Part shown: piece after piece, positions 1 through 6,725 of the stretch
Numbering within the stretch: position 1 is the stretch's first letter
Layout: every line of letters begins with the position of its first letter
Source: an uncultured Lacibacter sp.
GTDB taxonomy: Bacteria > Bacteroidota > Bacteroidia > Chitinophagales > Chitinophagaceae
Direction: 5' to 3'
Assembly (NCBI RefSeq): GCF_946479605.1
Contig: NZ_CAMLGT010000109.1
Span: 1-11,631, forward strand
DNA: 11,631 nt
Notes under the pieces: generated by a model
Told to the model about the DNA's origin: nothing
Seen by the model: the letters and a program-made list of their open reading frames with translations, nothing else
The model's database searches: none
Program-made: the position numbers and the translations under genes

Positions 1-171
1 GCCATTGTAGTGCACGACTACGTCGGCTTCGGACAGCAGGTTGTAGATCGCGTTAATCATCTCCTGCTTACCGTCGTGGTTTTCTGCTGTTGCCAGCCAC
101 CAAAGCAATTCATCGGCTTGGGTAGGCACATACGTTTCCCCAGCGTACATAGGAGTAGTCTGTTGACTCAT
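1..171 (-). CDS. N-terminal fragment of a possible RNase H-like 3'-5' exonuclease-related protein (partial)
   Basis: Fifty-seven codons are visible before the gene leaves the window at its 3' end. The ATG at 171 is the only upstream start possible, because an in-frame TAA lies at 183-181; no Shine-Dalgarno sequence precedes it. The peptide begins MSQQTTPMYAG and ends EADVVVHYNG. That last stretch resembles the second exonuclease motif of DnaQ/RNase H-like exonucleases of phage type (acidic-hydrophobic strand, then H/Y-N-G, normally followed by a K-F-D-I-P type segment that would fall outside the window). The first exonuclease motif (DxE) is not present upstream, so the protein would be incomplete, split between two ORFs, or of another family. 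GC content is about 52%, apparently higher than the genes that follow. The function is a guess from one motif. The reading frame itself is likely real because it is open to the window edge. Confidence 0.45.
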   Translation of the reverse strand, partial: MSQQTTPMYAGETYVPTQADELLWWLATAENHDGKQEMINAIYNLLSEADVVVHYNG

Positions 172-390
172 AAAAATGATTTAAATGTTAAGCTTGGTTA
201 AAGCGGGAACAGCGAACGTGGTTAAAGTTGCAGATAAAACGAGTGATAAAATTAGTTATTGTAAAAGAAATGGTAAAGCAGGGAAAGAAAATTCAAGCTG
301 CTAGGTACAAAGCCCAAGACGCATACGATGAGTTGCAACCATTTGAATATTGGTTTTGGGGCCTTGGTTTTTAAATCTTACACCTGAAAT

Positions 391-411
391 CTTGAGCCTT
401 GATTCTTGACT
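391..411. repeat. Three tandem heptamers CTTGANN in front of yidC
   Basis: CTTGAGC, CTTGATT and CTTGACT follow each other without a gap, so CTTGA recurs every 7 bases at 391, 398 and 405. A degenerate fourth unit (CTGAAAT) precedes them at 384-390. The last unit contains the TTG that could serve as the -33 element of the yidC promoter. The rest of the 289-base gap (172-460) holds an 8-base direct repeat TTGGTTTT (350-357 and 364-371) and nothing else that I recognise. Confidence 0.6.
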
Positions 412-440
412 TCTATCTTCCATGCAAATGCCTACCTTTG
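406..440 (+). promoter_or_regulatory. Candidate yidC promoter (TAnnTTTG type)
   Basis: TACCTTTG at 433-440 matches the Bacteroidota -7 consensus TAnnTTTG exactly. The nearest TTG is at 406-408, giving a 24-base spacer, which is slightly long for the usual -33 spacing. Transcription would start near 445-447 and leave an untranslated leader of about 15 bases before the yidC ATG at 461. The position is right; the -33 assignment is less certain. Confidence 0.5.
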
Positions 441-460
441 CCGCTCCAAAATAAAGTACG

Positions 461-2317
461 ATGAATTTTGACCGGAATACGATAATTGGTTTTGCTGCCA
501 TGATGGTGTTGCTCTTTGGGTATATTTTCTTTACACAAAAGCAGAGTCACGAATTAGAAGCGCAGAAAAAGCATATAGCCGACTCAACTGCCCGTGTAGT
601 AGCTGCAAAGCAAAAAGCTGCTGAAGAATTAGCCAAAAAACAAGCCACTCTTAATCCGGATACAGCCAAAACACAGACGCCGGTAACTGCAGAAGATTTT
701 CAGCTGGCAACTGCTGAACAAATAACTGTTGTTGAAAATGAGTTGATGAAGGTGAACTTCACCAATAAAGGTGGATTTCCTAAATCAATCGAATTAAAGA
801 ACTACAAACGTTATGATGGAACTCCGCTTGTTCTTGGCGGTGAAAACCATAAGCTGATGTATTCTATTAACGCCGGAGTTAATAAATCAGCGAAGACGGC
901 TGAACTTCAATTCAATGCCGGAACTATTATAAAAACAGCCGATGGACAAGCCATCACCTTCAGTATGGCAAACGCAGCAGGTCAATCGGTAGAACATATT
1001 TACACTATTAAAAACAACAGCTACCTCGTTGACTGGACAGTGAAATTAAAAGGTGCTGACAAATTACTAACTGGTGGTATTCTTAACCTGAATTGGGATA
1101 TTACAGCACGCCAGCAGGAAAGTGACTTGAAGTATGAAAAGGGACAGAGTAATATCGGTTTCCTGGAAGATGGTGATTATGATTTTGAAGCGGCAGGTAC
1201 AGGCGACAGCAAAAAGTTTGGTGACAAAACAAAATGGATCGGCGTAAAACAGCAGTTCTTTAATGCAACTGTTATTTCAATAAACAGCTTTGCATCGGCC
1301 GAAACAAACTGGACCGTTCCTGAAGAAAAAGATGATTCATTGCAAAAAGTAATGGATGTAAATACAACGCTTCGTTTTAACCTGGCAGGTTTATCGGAAG
1401 GAACTATTCCCATGCAGTTGTATTATGGCCCCAACGATTTTCATACACTTCAGGCTATTGGTAACAAACTGGAAAGCCACGTGCAACTGGGTTATGGCAT
1501 TTTTGCATTTGTAAAATACATCAACCGCTATGTGGTAATGCCTGTGTTCGACTTCTTTAATAAGAACATTGGCAGCATGGGTATTGTGATCTTGTTGTTG
1601 ACATTCTTTATCCGTCTCATCATTTCACCACTTACTTATTCAAGCTACCTCAGCGGTGCCAAAATGAAAGTATTGCGTCCGGAAATCGAAGAGCTGAAAA
1701 AGAAACATGGCGGCGATCAGCAGGCCATGAGCATGGAGCAGATGAAACTCTTCCGCCAGGCGGGGGTAAATCCATTGGGCGGTTGTATTCCTGCATTGTT
1801 ACAGATCCCTATCTTCTTTGCATTGTATAGCTTCTTTAACGCCAATATTGGTTTGCGTGGCGAAAGCTTTTTATGGGCAAAAGATCTGTCGGCTTACGAT
1901 AGTATTGCTCATCTGCCGTTCAGTATTCCTTTTTATGGCGATCATGTGAGTTTGTTTACCATTACGGCTACTATTACCAGTTTGCTGATCTCGGTTTACA
2001 ACCAGTCAATGACTCCAACACAGGATAATCCGGTGATGAAGTACATGATCTATTTCTTCCCCATTATGCTGTTGTTCATCTTTAACAGCTTGCCATCGGC
2101 ATTAACATGGTACTACACTGTTTCAAACGTGGTAACACTGGGGCTGCAGTTAATTATTCAGAAGTTTATCATTAATGAAGAGAAACTCCATGCCAAGCTG
2201 CAGGAAAATAAGAAGAAGCCTGTTACAAAATCAAAATGGCAGGAGCGTCTTGAACAAATGCAGGCCAGCAACCAAAAGTTGCAGGACATGCAGAAGAAAA
2301 CAGGTGGTAAAAAATAA
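461..2317 (+). CDS. yidC: Membrane protein insertase YidC
   Basis: YidC (Oxa1/Alb3 family) inserts and folds inner-membrane proteins, with SecYEG or alone. The 618-residue product has the Gram-negative layout. A first transmembrane segment lies at residues 8-25, followed by a basic, Ala/Lys-rich coiled stretch to about 65 and a large periplasmic beta domain to about 345. The conserved insertase core then begins, with membrane segments near 370-392, 442-463, 496-514, 525-541 and 547-566. Arg385, in the segment TFFIRLIISP, is the conserved positive residue of the hydrophilic groove. The cytoplasmic hairpin (PEIEELKKKHGG) precedes GVNPLGGCIPALLQIP, a family signature. The C-terminal tail from about 580 is basic and probably coiled, as in YidC proteins that contact ribosomes. 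Many Bacteroidota have pyrG just upstream (from memory); it is not seen here. The gene is monocistronic, with a terminator right after it. Confidence 0.97.
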   Translation: MNFDRNTIIGFAAMMVLLFGYIFFTQKQSHELEAQKKHIADSTARVVAAKQKAAEELAKKQATLNPDTAKTQTPVTAEDFQLATAEQITVVENELMKVNFTNKGGFPKSIELKNYKRYDGTPLVLGGENHKLMYSINAGVNKSAKTAELQFNAGTIIKTADGQAITFSMANAAGQSVEHIYTIKNNSYLVDWTVKLKGADKLLTGGILNLNWDITARQQESDLKYEKGQSNIGFLEDGDYDFEAAGTGDSKKFGDKTKWIGVKQQFFNATVISINSFASAETNWTVPEEKDDSLQKVMDVNTTLRFNLAGLSEGTIPMQLYYGPNDFHTLQAIGNKLESHVQLGYGIFAFVKYINRYVVMPVFDFFNKNIGSMGIVILLLTFFIRLIISPLTYSSYLSGAKMKVLRPEIEELKKKHGGDQQAMSMEQMKLFRQAGVNPLGGCIPALLQIPIFFALYSFFNANIGLRGESFLWAKDLSAYDSIAHLPFSIPFYGDHVSLFTITATITSLLISVYNQSMTPTQDNPVMKYMIYFFPIMLLFIFNSLPSALTWYYTVSNVVTLGLQLIIQKFIINEEKLHAKLQENKKKPVTKSKWQERLEQMQASNQKLQDMQKKTGGKK

Positions 2318-2335
2318 TCTTAACATAAGTTACTG

Positions 2336-2364
2336 AAACCCCGGCCAATGTGCCGGGGTTTTTT
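2336..2364 (+). terminator. Rho-independent terminator of yidC
   Basis: A perfect 10-bp stem (AAACCCCGGC at 2336-2345 with GCCGGGGTTT at 2352-2361) closes a six-base loop, and the T-run continues to 2364. It starts 18 bases after the yidC stop. A GTG inside its loop opens a longer frame for the next gene, but the terminator argues against using that start. Confidence 0.92.
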
Positions 2365-2430
2365 GTTTCGGCAGAATGCAACTTGGCATACTATTTTTAT
2401 ATCTTTATCGTGTACAGAATAATACAAAAC

Positions 2431-3096
2431 ATGAAGTACCTACTTAAGACGGGATTGTTCTTTTTGTTGATGACATCGGTAACTGGCTTGTATGCGCAAC
2501 AGGTGTATGGCGAAGGAATGGTAACCTATAACATTGTTGTAAATACCGGCAATAACGAAACAAAGGCGGCCGATCTGCTTGATGGTGCCACCCAAAAGAT
2601 ATTTTTTAAAGGGGTGAATACCCGTACTGAATTGTCGAGTATCCTTGGTAAAACAATTACCCTGCACGATTCAAGACAAGGGAATGCAGTGGTGATGAAT
2701 GAATATGGTGAGCAAAAGATCCTCATCCGTATGACAAAAGATGATTACGAAGATCGTAACAGCAAGTATGCCGGCATCCAGTTCGAATACTTGCCTGAAA
2801 CAAAAAAGATAATGGGTTACAACTGTAAGCTGGCCATTGCAAAATTGAAGGATGGCAGCACGTTCAGAGTGTATTATACACCTGAGCTTGTATTCCAGAA
2901 TAAAGATTATGGTGCTCAGTTTAAAAACCTGCCGGGCTTTCCGCTTGAATATGAGTCGGAGTTAGGTAAAATGAAAGTAACCTGCATTGCAGATAAAGTG
3001 AGTTTTGATCCCGTGCCTGCGGCTTTATTTGATACACCTAAAACAGGTTACCGTGAAATGACTTATAACGAAGTAAAGAATATCAGAAAAAATTAA
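2431..3096 (+). CDS. Secreted GLPGLI/DUF4412-like protein
   Basis: This is a 221-residue exported protein of unknown role. The ATG at 2431 is chosen because it begins directly with a signal peptide: two lysines, then a hydrophobic core (GLFFLLMTSVTGLYA), with likely cleavage after Ala22. The upstream GTG at 2350 lies in the yidC terminator. The mature part looks beta-rich. It carries MGYNCKLAIAKLKDGSTF (residues 128-145) and NLPGFPLEYE (166-175), which resemble the GY-C-K-A and GLPGLI-type motifs of Bacteroidota periplasmic proteins in the DUF4412/GLPGLI group, and ends with a conserved-looking FDPVPAALFDTPKTGY (192-207). Two cysteines (132 and 185) could form a disulfide. The gene stands alone between two terminators. 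Its promoter is not clear: TATCTTTA at 2400-2407 misses the consensus by one base and has no well-placed TTG. Confidence 0.75.
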   Translation: MKYLLKTGLFFLLMTSVTGLYAQQVYGEGMVTYNIVVNTGNNETKAADLLDGATQKIFFKGVNTRTELSSILGKTITLHDSRQGNAVVMNEYGEQKILIRMTKDDYEDRNSKYAGIQFEYLPETKKIMGYNCKLAIAKLKDGSTFRVYYTPELVFQNKDYGAQFKNLPGFPLEYESELGKMKVTCIADKVSFDPVPAALFDTPKTGYREMTYNEVKNIRKN

Positions 3097-3114
3097 GAAA
3101 TGAAATAGTAAAAG

Positions 3115-3142
3115 AAAACCCCGATGTTGAATCGGGGTTTTT
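3115..3142. terminator. Bidirectional terminator between convergent genes
   Basis: AAAACCCCGAT (3115-3125) pairs perfectly over 11 bp with ATCGGGGTTTT (3131-3141) around a five-base loop. The T-run on the plus strand ends the gene that stops at 3096. The A-run on the 5' side gives a shorter T-run on the minus strand, for the gene that stops at 3146. The core CCCCG is shared with the yidC terminator. Confidence 0.88.
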
Positions 3143-3145
3143 AAT

Positions 3146-3499
3146 TTATTTTATTTCTTTCTGTGGAGTCTTAAACTTACTGAGAATCACTTTCTGTTTT
3201 ACCGGAAGAACATAAAGGTTGTTTCCTTTTTGGAAAGTAACTGTACTGCCTCTTACAACAAGATTGTTGTTGTTGGTAGTGCTTGAAAATGTAAAACCGC
3301 TTTTAAAACGAAAACCGTTTTGGAGGCTGAGAGGATTGTTTTTCAGATTAAGGGAGGTAAGCGTAGATTTTGTATTCTTCTTCTTACCACCACCTGAATA
3401 AAAGGAAGCAGATGAAGCAGAATAAAACACAGCAAAACAGCTCACAATCATCAGACTGTTTCGCAGAAAGTTTTGGCGATATGTTGTTTTGGCTGTCAT
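3146..3499 (-). CDS. Small exported basic protein, unrecognised
   Basis: I do not recognise this 117-residue protein. It starts with a positively charged n-region (residues 1-13), a hydrophobic segment (SLMIVSCFAVFY) and a small-residue stretch (SASSAS) that fits signal peptidase I cleavage near residue 31. IVSC at 18-21 formally matches a lipobox, but the hydrophobic core continues past the Cys, so a lipoprotein is less likely. The mature part is short, strongly basic (many Lys), Gly/Lys-rich at first (GGGKKKNTKS), then Asn-rich, and ends in alternating hydrophobic residues suggesting beta strands. Starting at Met17 would remove the positive n-region, so the first Met is preferred. The gene converges on the GLPGLI-like gene and diverges from the TPR gene at 3653. 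A promoter lies only seven bases from its ATG. Confidence 0.65.
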   Translation of the reverse strand: MTAKTTYRQNFLRNSLMIVSCFAVFYSASSASFYSGGGKKKNTKSTLTSLNLKNNPLSLQNGFRFKSGFTFSSTTNNNNLVVRGSTVTFQKGNNLYVLPVKQKVILSKFKTPQKEIK

Positions 3500-3506
3500 T
3501 TGGTTA

Positions 3507-3538
3507 CAAATTTAAGGATTTATAAAAGGAACTGTCAA
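3507..3538 (-). promoter_or_regulatory. Promoter of the small exported protein, TTG-N21-TAAATTTG
   Basis: On the minus strand, TTG (3538-3536, within TTGACA) is followed after 21 bases by TAAATTTG (3514-3507), an exact match to the Bacteroidota -7 element TAnnTTTG. Only seven bases separate it from the ATG at 3499, so transcription should begin at or within a few bases of the start codon. Confidence 0.62.
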
Positions 3539-3589
3539 GCCGCCTATCATATTTTTATAATTATATTAACGTATGTTGATAACTAAATG

Positions 3590-3640
3590 TTACACAGCTT
3601 CTGTAATATTTCTGAAATAGGGGTTAAATTACAGTAACCC
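3590..3640 (+). other. Overlapping inverted repeats in the leader of the TPR gene
   Basis: Three short perfect stems can be drawn: TTACA/TGTAA (3590-3594 with 3602-3606), CTGTAA/TTACAG (3601-3606 with 3629-3634) and GGGTTA/TAACCC (3621-3626 with 3635-3640). The first two share bases and exclude each other. The last two would interlock as a pseudoknot. No promoter with a full consensus was seen in 3541-3652; TATTTCTG at 3607-3614 is one base off. Short stems like these can arise by chance. Confidence 0.3.
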
Positions 3641-3652
3641 ACCCGCAACTAC

Positions 3653-5074
3653 ATGAAACAAAACCCCTCCAGAAACGATAAAGAAGAGATCAGGGAATTA
3701 CTTCGCCTGTACGAGAATTTAAAGAATGGCCGTTCGCAATCATTCATTGAGGAAGAAAATTTTGAAAAGCTGATAGATTATTTTGATGATAAAGAAGACA
3801 TGCCCCAGGCTTTGCAGGCAGCTGAGTTGGGTATTGAGATCTATCCTTACTCTTCTCTGTTGTTGGTAAAGAAAGCCGATCTCTTACTCGCAACCCGTCA
3901 ATACCAGGCTGCACTTGACATACTTGACCGGGCAGAACTTCTTGATCATAATGACATTAACCTCTTTATCCTTCGTACAGATGCTTATCTGGCACTTGAC
4001 CAGCAGGAAAAAGCAGTTGAGTTGCTTGAAGAAGGATTGCAGCTATTTAATGGTGAAGAAAGGCTGGAGTTGCTGTTTGAGTTGGCCGATGTGTATGACG
4101 ATTATGAAGAGTTTGAAAAAGTGTTCGACTGCCTGAAGCTTATTTTAGAAGAAGAGCCTACCAATGAAGAAGCTTTGTATAAGATCTGTTTCTGGACCGA
4201 TTTTACCGGACGGAATGAAGAATCTATCAAGCTTCATCTCAATATCATCAACGATCATCCTTACAGTGAGCTGGCCTGGTTTAATCTTGGTGCGGCTTAT
4301 CAGGGTTTAAAGCTGTATGAAAAAGCCATTGATGCCTACATGTACTGTATTGCCATTGATGAGAAGTTCGACTATGCGTATCGTAATATCGGCGATGCCT
4401 ACATCCGTCTGCGTAAGTACAAGGAAGCCATTGAAATGTTGGAGAAAGTGCTGGAGTTGAGCAGGCCCGAAGAAGTGATTCATGAAGCGATCGGTTATTG
4501 TTACGACAGGATGGGACAATATGCACAGGCCAGGTTTCATTACCGCAAGGCATCGCACATGAACCCCGATGACAGCAAACTCTATTACAAAATCGCCTGC
4601 ACCTACATTAATGAGACGCAGTATGAAAGCGGTATCAAACAATTGCAGCAGGCATTACGCATTCACCGGATGCAGCCGGAATACAATCTTGCCATGGGGA
4701 TGGCTTTAGTAGAAATTGGAGAATATAAAACCGCCATAGAGCATTATGCCAATGTGATCAAATCCCGGCCAAAAAATGTAAAGGGCTGGAGTGCCATCCT
4801 TGAATGTATGCTCAAAGCCGATATGCTGGATAATGCCGATGAATATGCTTTGGCCGCTTATGAAACCACAGGTAGTAAACCAGTTTTCATTTTTTACCGT
4901 GCAGCTATCTTTTTTGCCCAGGGTAAAACCAAGCAGGCCATTACACAACTTGAATATGCAATGGCAAAAGCGCCAAAACTGATCAAGAAACTCATTGAGT
5001 TACAGCCAAAGCTTTTACAGCATCCACAGGTGGTGGATATCATTGCCCGGTACAAACGTTCAAGATCATTTTAA
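3653..5074 (+). CDS. Cytoplasmic tetratricopeptide-repeat protein
   Basis: A 473-residue protein built almost wholly of TPR-type helical hairpins. No signal peptide or membrane segment is visible, so it should be cytoplasmic. After a charged N-terminus (1-33) roughly twelve units of about 34 residues follow, at about 34-67, 68-101, 102-135, 136-169, 170-205, 206-239, 240-273, 274-307, 308-341, 342-375, 376-411 and 412-446. The clearest are AWFNLGAAYQGLKLYEKAI and YAYRNIGDAYIRLRKYKEAI. The early repeats are acidic, and the C-terminus ends basic (RYKRSRSF). Such superhelices bind peptides or partner proteins; the partner cannot be read from sequence. The gene precedes comA by 102 bases, and since no terminator lies between, some read-through into the comA-aroE operon is plausible. 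The ATG fits the start of the repeat array and lacks a Shine-Dalgarno sequence. Confidence 0.88.
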   Translation: MKQNPSRNDKEEIRELLRLYENLKNGRSQSFIEEENFEKLIDYFDDKEDMPQALQAAELGIEIYPYSSLLLVKKADLLLATRQYQAALDILDRAELLDHNDINLFILRTDAYLALDQQEKAVELLEEGLQLFNGEERLELLFELADVYDDYEEFEKVFDCLKLILEEEPTNEEALYKICFWTDFTGRNEESIKLHLNIINDHPYSELAWFNLGAAYQGLKLYEKAIDAYMYCIAIDEKFDYAYRNIGDAYIRLRKYKEAIEMLEKVLELSRPEEVIHEAIGYCYDRMGQYAQARFHYRKASHMNPDDSKLYYKIACTYINETQYESGIKQLQQALRIHRMQPEYNLAMGMALVEIGEYKTAIEHYANVIKSRPKNVKGWSAILECMLKADMLDNADEYALAAYETTGSKPVFIFYRAAIFFAQGKTKQAITQLEYAMAKAPKLIKKLIELQPKLLQHPQVVDIIARYKRSRSF

Positions 5075-5118
5075 GCTACGTCAATTTAAAGGAGTGATAG
5101 ATGTCAGTAAATCTGTAA

Positions 5119-5148
5119 TTGCAGGTTGCTGTGCCTTCCCTATTTTTG
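5119..5148 (+). promoter_or_regulatory. Promoter of comA-aroE-TPR, TTG-N19-TATTTTTG
   Basis: TTG at 5119-5121 and TATTTTTG at 5141-5148 are separated by 19 bases, a full match to the Bacteroidota consensus. Transcription would start near 5153-5155, giving a leader of about 23 bases before the ATG at 5177. This also argues against the longer reading frame that opens at 5126, inside the promoter. Confidence 0.65.
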
Positions 5149-5176
5149 CCACGATTCAAAAAAAACGGAACCCCGA

Positions 5177-5947
5177 ATGAATTTCAATCTTACACAGATA
5201 CCTGAGAGAAATCAGAAACCACGTGCCCACGGAATCACAATGGTGATGGATAAGGGCTTGAGCATTGAGGAAACAAAAAACTTCCTGAGCATAGCAGAAC
5301 CACATGTTGATATTGTGAAACTTGGATTTGGAACTTCTTTTGTTACACCTAAACTGAGAGAGAAGCTGGAGATTTACGCAGCTCATAATATTCCCATTTA
5401 CTTTGGCGGCACTTTGTTTGAAGCTTTCCTGATACGCAACCAGTTTGAAGACTACATAAGCGTATGTAAGGATTATGGTATAAAGTACATGGAAGTGAGT
5501 GATGGCTCTATTGAAATACCACATGCTGAGAAATGTGGCTATATTGAAAAACTCACCAAACACGGAACCGTATTAAGTGAAGTGGGTAGTAAAGATGCAG
5601 CTCACATTATTCCTCCTTATAAATGGATCGAATTGATGCGTGCCGAATTGGAAGCCGGATCAACTTATGTAATTGCAGAAGCACGTGAAGCAGGTAACGT
5701 AGGTATTTACCGTGGCAGTGGCGAGGTGCGTGAAGGCCTTGTTCAGGAAATTCTTACCCAAATACCAGAAGAACGCATTATTTGGGAAGCGCCGCAAAAA
5801 GCACAGCAGCTTTACTTTATTGAGCTGGTTGGTCATAATGTAAACCTTGGAAACATTGCACCAACGGAAGTGATTCCTTTGGAAACAATGCGCCTTGGCT
5901 TGCGTGGTGATACATTCCATATGTTCCTTGATAAACAAAATGCATAA
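5177..5947 (+). CDS. comA: Phosphosulfolactate synthase family protein (ComA)
   Basis: ComA adds sulfite to phosphoenolpyruvate to give (2R)-phospho-3-sulfolactate, a Mg-dependent reaction known from methanogen coenzyme M synthesis and from bacterial sulfolactate formation. The 256-residue product is full length for this TIM-barrel family and carries its conserved blocks in order: TMVMDKG (21-27), DIVKLGFGTSFV (45-56), YFGGTLFE (75-82), MEVSDGSIEI (105-114), LSEVGSKD (133-140), VIAEAREAGNVGIYR (165-179), IIWEAPQKAQQ (201-211) and PLETMRLGLRGDT (234-246). The ATG at 5177 is used because the alternative at 5126 lies within the promoter and adds a non-family extension. The stop overlaps the aroE start as TAATG, so the two are translationally coupled. 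The family is certain. The reaction in this host is inferred, since plant HSA32 proteins belong to the same family without a clear sulfolactate role. A supply of sulfonate precursors such as cysteate is one possibility. Confidence 0.88.
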   Translation: MNFNLTQIPERNQKPRAHGITMVMDKGLSIEETKNFLSIAEPHVDIVKLGFGTSFVTPKLREKLEIYAAHNIPIYFGGTLFEAFLIRNQFEDYISVCKDYGIKYMEVSDGSIEIPHAEKCGYIEKLTKHGTVLSEVGSKDAAHIIPPYKWIELMRAELEAGSTYVIAEAREAGNVGIYRGSGEVREGLVQEILTQIPEERIIWEAPQKAQQLYFIELVGHNVNLGNIAPTEVIPLETMRLGLRGDTFHMFLDKQNA

Positions 5948-6678
5948 TGCGACAGTTTGGATTGATAGGATACCCGTTGAGTCATTCATTTTCAAAAAAG
6001 TATTTCACCGAAAAATTTTCAGAAGAAGGGATCAGCAATTGTAACTATGAGCTATATCCCATTTCTTCCATTGATCAGTTTCCTCAACTGTTGCAGGATG
6101 TGGCCGGGCTGGAGGGTATCAATGTCACTATTCCTTATAAAGAAGATGTGCTGCAGTACCTGCATCACCGCTCTGAAGCCGTACAAGAAATAGGCGCTTG
6201 TAATTGTATCAGCATCAGGAACGGTGAGTTGACGGGTTTTAATACTGATGTACTCGGGTTTCAGCAATCAATTGAACCATTTCTTCAGCCGCATCACCGC
6301 AATGCATTGGTTTTAGGCACCGGCGGAGCAGCAAAGGCAGTGGTATGGGTGTTAAAGCAATTAGGCATTGCTTACAGATATGTCTCCCGCAGTAAAGGAG
6401 AGGATATGTTGAGCTACGAAGACATTGATGCAGCAGTTATGCAGGATCACCAGGTAATTATCAACACTACACCCTTGGGTATGCAACCCAATGTACATAG
6501 TAAGCCATCATTACCCTATCAATATATCAGTCAGCAGCATCTTTGTTACGATCTTGTTTATAATCCCGCCAAAACTGCTTTTCTGCAACTGGCAGAAGAG
6601 CAGGGGGCAACAATTAAAAACGGAGGAGATATGCTGGTGATACAGGCCGAAGAAAGCTGGAAGATCTGGAACAGTTGA
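5947..6678 (+). CDS. aroE: Shikimate dehydrogenase
   Basis: AroE reduces 3-dehydroshikimate to shikimate with NADPH, the fourth step of chorismate synthesis. The 243-residue protein begins MRQFGLIGYPLSHSFS, where Ser14 and Ser16 sit at the substrate-binding serine positions of the E. coli enzyme. Lys65 in NVTIPYK is the catalytic lysine, Asn86 lies in ACNC, and Asp101 in GFNTD is the catalytic partner. The nucleotide-binding loop is VLGTGGAAKAVVW (about 119-131), followed by VSRS, INTTPLGMQPN and YDLVYNPAKT. The C-terminal NGGDMLVIQAEESW holds the conserved Gln. All key residues are present, so it should be active. It is about 25-30 residues shorter than the E. coli protein, as is common in Bacteroidota. 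Its start codon shares one base with the comA stop. Confidence 0.96.
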   Translation: MRQFGLIGYPLSHSFSKKYFTEKFSEEGISNCNYELYPISSIDQFPQLLQDVAGLEGINVTIPYKEDVLQYLHHRSEAVQEIGACNCISIRNGELTGFNTDVLGFQQSIEPFLQPHHRNALVLGTGGAAKAVVWVLKQLGIAYRYVSRSKGEDMLSYEDIDAAVMQDHQVIINTTPLGMQPNVHSKPSLPYQYISQQHLCYDLVYNPAKTAFLQLAEEQGATIKNGGDMLVIQAEESWKIWNS

Positions 6679-6725
6679 GTGCAGTTTCAGATGCATCCAT
6701 TATTATTGTGGGAGATTACAAACCA

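Noticed and set aside
2350..2430. In-frame N-terminal extension of the GLPGLI-like protein from a GTG at 2350
   Set aside because: The GTG is inside the yidC terminator hairpin and the extension would place 27 residues ahead of a clear signal peptide.
3915..4948. Several open frames of 70-110 codons inside the cytoplasmic TPR gene, on both strands
   Set aside because: They overlap a clear repeat protein, lack any family resemblance and have compositions expected of out-of-frame reading.
5088..5118. A strong Shine-Dalgarno (AAAGGAG) six bases before a five-codon frame (MSVNL, stop) just after the cytoplasmic TPR gene
   Set aside because: The mini-frame lies upstream of the good comA promoter, so it would not be on that transcript, and Bacteroidota make little use of Shine-Dalgarno sequences. 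It is probably chance.
5126..5176. In-frame N-terminal extension of ComA from an ATG at 5126
   Set aside because: The start falls between the -33 and -7 elements of the promoter and the extra residues do not look like ComA sequence.
6675..6708. TTG-N23-TATTATTG before the exported TPR gene as an independent promoter
   Set aside because: It misses the TAnnTTTG consensus by one base and overlaps the end of aroE. Operon read-through explains expression without it, so I did not list it as a feature.
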